DNA of 5,000 nt from an uncultured Eubacteriales bacterium. Its GTDB lineage: Bacteria > Bacillota > Clostridia > Oscillospirales > Acutalibacteraceae. The notes beneath the pieces were generated by a model that saw nothing but the letters and a program-made list of their open reading frames with translations, did no database searches and was not told the origin of the DNA. A program made the position numbers and the translations under genes. Positions 3,983-5,000 of the stretch are shown here, in pieces. How positions within the stretch are numbered: the first letter of the stretch is position 1; the number at the start of each line of letters is the position of its first letter. The stretch is from contig CAKSNI010000103.1 of the NCBI GenBank assembly GCA_934476025.1, positions 1-5,000 of the forward strand, written 5' to 3'.

Positions 3983-5000
3983 TTACCATTTTGGCTGCCA
4001 TCGGGATTGATATTCTCCCTTTTGCCCTGCCGAATCACCCGCTTCACGATGTTCTTCCTTTTCGGCCGCAATGTGCTTTTGAAGTTCCTGCTCAAAACGG
4101 GCAGCATCAATCGGCAAATCGATTTTCTGATGCAGCCAGGAAGAAAGATAGGCCGCATTGGAAACCGTTAGTTCCCACAAAGCCTCTTTTCCGGGTGCAA
4201 TCAGCTTTTCCCCGCGCAGAATGGCATCGGCAAAATTCTGTAAAATAGCCAGGTGACCCTCCACAGCCGGCGGCAGAGGAATTTCTTTTCGAATCACCGG
4301 GCGGCTGCAAAAATCTTCCGAGGAGTTTTGTCGGTATTCCGGTTCATCAAAATCCAACAGTTCGGTCCGAAGCTGTCCGTTTTCCAAAACCATTTTGCCT
4401 TTGCTCCCCGAGATTTCCAATCGATTGGTTCCGGGATATTCCCCGGTGGAGGTAATAAAAACCGCTGTAGCCCCGTTTTCGTATTCCAGATACAAGGTTG
4501 CGTCGTCCTCCACCTCGATGGCATGATACGCCCCAACCCGACAGTCCGCCCAAACGCTTTTCGGCATTCCTAACAGCGAAACAAGCAAATCCAGATTGTG
4601 CGGAGCCTGATTCAGCAAAACACCGCCGCCCTCCCCGCTCCAGGTAGCCCGCCAGCCGCCGGAACGATAATAATGTTCGGTGCGATACCAATTGGTAATC
4701 ATCCAGACTGCCCGTTTTACCGTTCCGATTTTTCCGCTTTTCAGCAAATCGGCGGCTGTTTTGAAGATCGGATCGGTCCGTTGGTTGAACATAACTCCGA
4801 ATTTCCGGCCGGATTTTTCGGATACCCGGATCATTTTTTCTACCTGCCGGGTATAGACTCCTCCCGGTTTTTCGGAAAGAACATGCAATCCGGCCGCAAA
4901 ACAATCACAGGCAATGGGGGAATGCTCGTAGTGCGGTGTGGCAATAACGGCCACATCCGCCACCCGATCCGACAGCATTTTCCGATAATCGGTATACAGC
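3983..5000 (-). CDS. Gfo/Idh/MocA-family NAD(P)-dependent oxidoreductase, 5' end beyond the window
   Basis: The frame is open to the right edge. The ATG at 4978 is internal, because the codons before it (LYTDYRKM) continue the family pattern, and the GxGxxG dinucleotide-binding start lies outside. Numbered from that Met, visible parts are VADVAVIATPHYEH (6-19), the fourth strand of the Rossmann fold; SEKPGG (35-40) with the conserved EKP lysine; GVMFNQR (61-67); GGGVLLNQAPHNLDLLVSLLG (118-138), carrying the conserved His127; and the C-terminal alpha/beta domain with EDDATLYLEYENGATAVF (157-174) and ISGSKGKMVLENG (189-201). Members usually oxidise or reduce sugars, inositols and related polyols. 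The Asp found four residues before the His in inositol dehydrogenases is Asn123 here, as in a large sub-branch, so the substrate cannot be named. The last 33 residues are unusually hydrophilic and rich in Glu, Gln and Lys. A terminator follows at once; its promoter and neighbours are off-window. Confidence 0.9.
   Translation of the reverse strand, partial: LYTDYRKMLSDRVADVAVIATPHYEHSPIACDCFAAGLHVLSEKPGGVYTRQVEKMIRVSEKSGRKFGVMFNQRTDPIFKTAADLLKSGKIGTVKRAVWMITNWYRTEHYYRSGGWRATWSGEGGGVLLNQAPHNLDLLVSLLGMPKSVWADCRVGAYHAIEVEDDATLYLEYENGATAVFITSTGEYPGTNRLEISGSKGKMVLENGQLRTELLDFDEPEYRQNSSEDFCSRPVIRKEIPLPPAVEGHLAILQNFADAILRGEKLIAPGKEALWELTVSNAAYLSSWLHQKIDLPIDAARFEQELQKHIAAEKEEHREAGDSAGQKGEYQSRWQPKW

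Noticed and set aside
4253..4904. Open frames overlapping the oxidoreductase (4253-4573 plus, 4347-4904 minus)
   Set aside because: They are out-of-frame readings of a gene with clear Gfo/Idh/MocA motifs.
1..5000. Mobile element, CRISPR array, toxin-antitoxin, phage-defence locus, tRNA or rRNA
   Set aside because: No regularly spaced repeats, transposase or integrase motifs, terminal repeats or structural RNA signatures were seen; the genes are metabolic or transport types with uniform composition.

Overview
The window looks like ordinary chromosome from a low-to-mid GC Firmicute, most likely a gut-type Clostridia (Oscillospiraceae/Lachnospiraceae-like). The base composition is close to balanced, the Shine-Dalgarno sites are strong (AAAGGAG type), there are three clear sigma-A promoters with 17-bp spacers, and terminators are compact intrinsic hairpins. 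The protein families (MepA-like MATE exporter, CysK, NifS/IscS) fit this. The taxonomic placement is inference; no marker gene is present.

Layout, left to right. (1) Positions 1-59, minus strand: the first 19 codons of a probable SAM-dependent methyltransferase that runs off the left edge. (2) Positions 60-208: a divergent promoter region with one promoter for each direction. (3) Positions 209-1564, plus strand: a complete MATE-family efflux protein. (4) Positions 1594-1645: a strong hairpin that serves as terminator for the MATE gene and for the convergent operon. (5) Positions 3847 down to 1644, minus strand: a two-gene sulfur operon, cysK (O-acetylserine sulfhydrylase) followed by a NifS/IscS-type cysteine desulfurase, with a hairpin in the 83-nt gap between them. 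Its consensus promoter carries a nested inverted repeat over the -35 box, a likely repressor site. (6) Positions 3939-3974: a terminator for the next gene. (7) Positions 5000 down to 3983, minus strand: a Gfo/Idh/MocA-family oxidoreductase whose N-terminus lies beyond the right edge.

Functionally, CysK would make cysteine from O-acetylserine and sulfide, and the desulfurase would remove sulfur from cysteine as a protein-bound persulfide for Fe-S clusters or thio-cofactors. One regulated transcript would therefore couple sulfur assimilation to sulfur mobilisation. The MATE exporter, the methyltransferase and the oxidoreductase are separate transcription units with no evident link to it.

I found no mobile element, CRISPR array, tRNA, rRNA or clear riboswitch, and no convincing undescribed system. 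The most useful observations are regulatory: the operator over the cysK promoter, the cysK-nifS intergenic hairpin, the back-to-back promoters with a homopolymeric ribosome-binding site, and two start codons that should be moved downstream of the longest reading frame.
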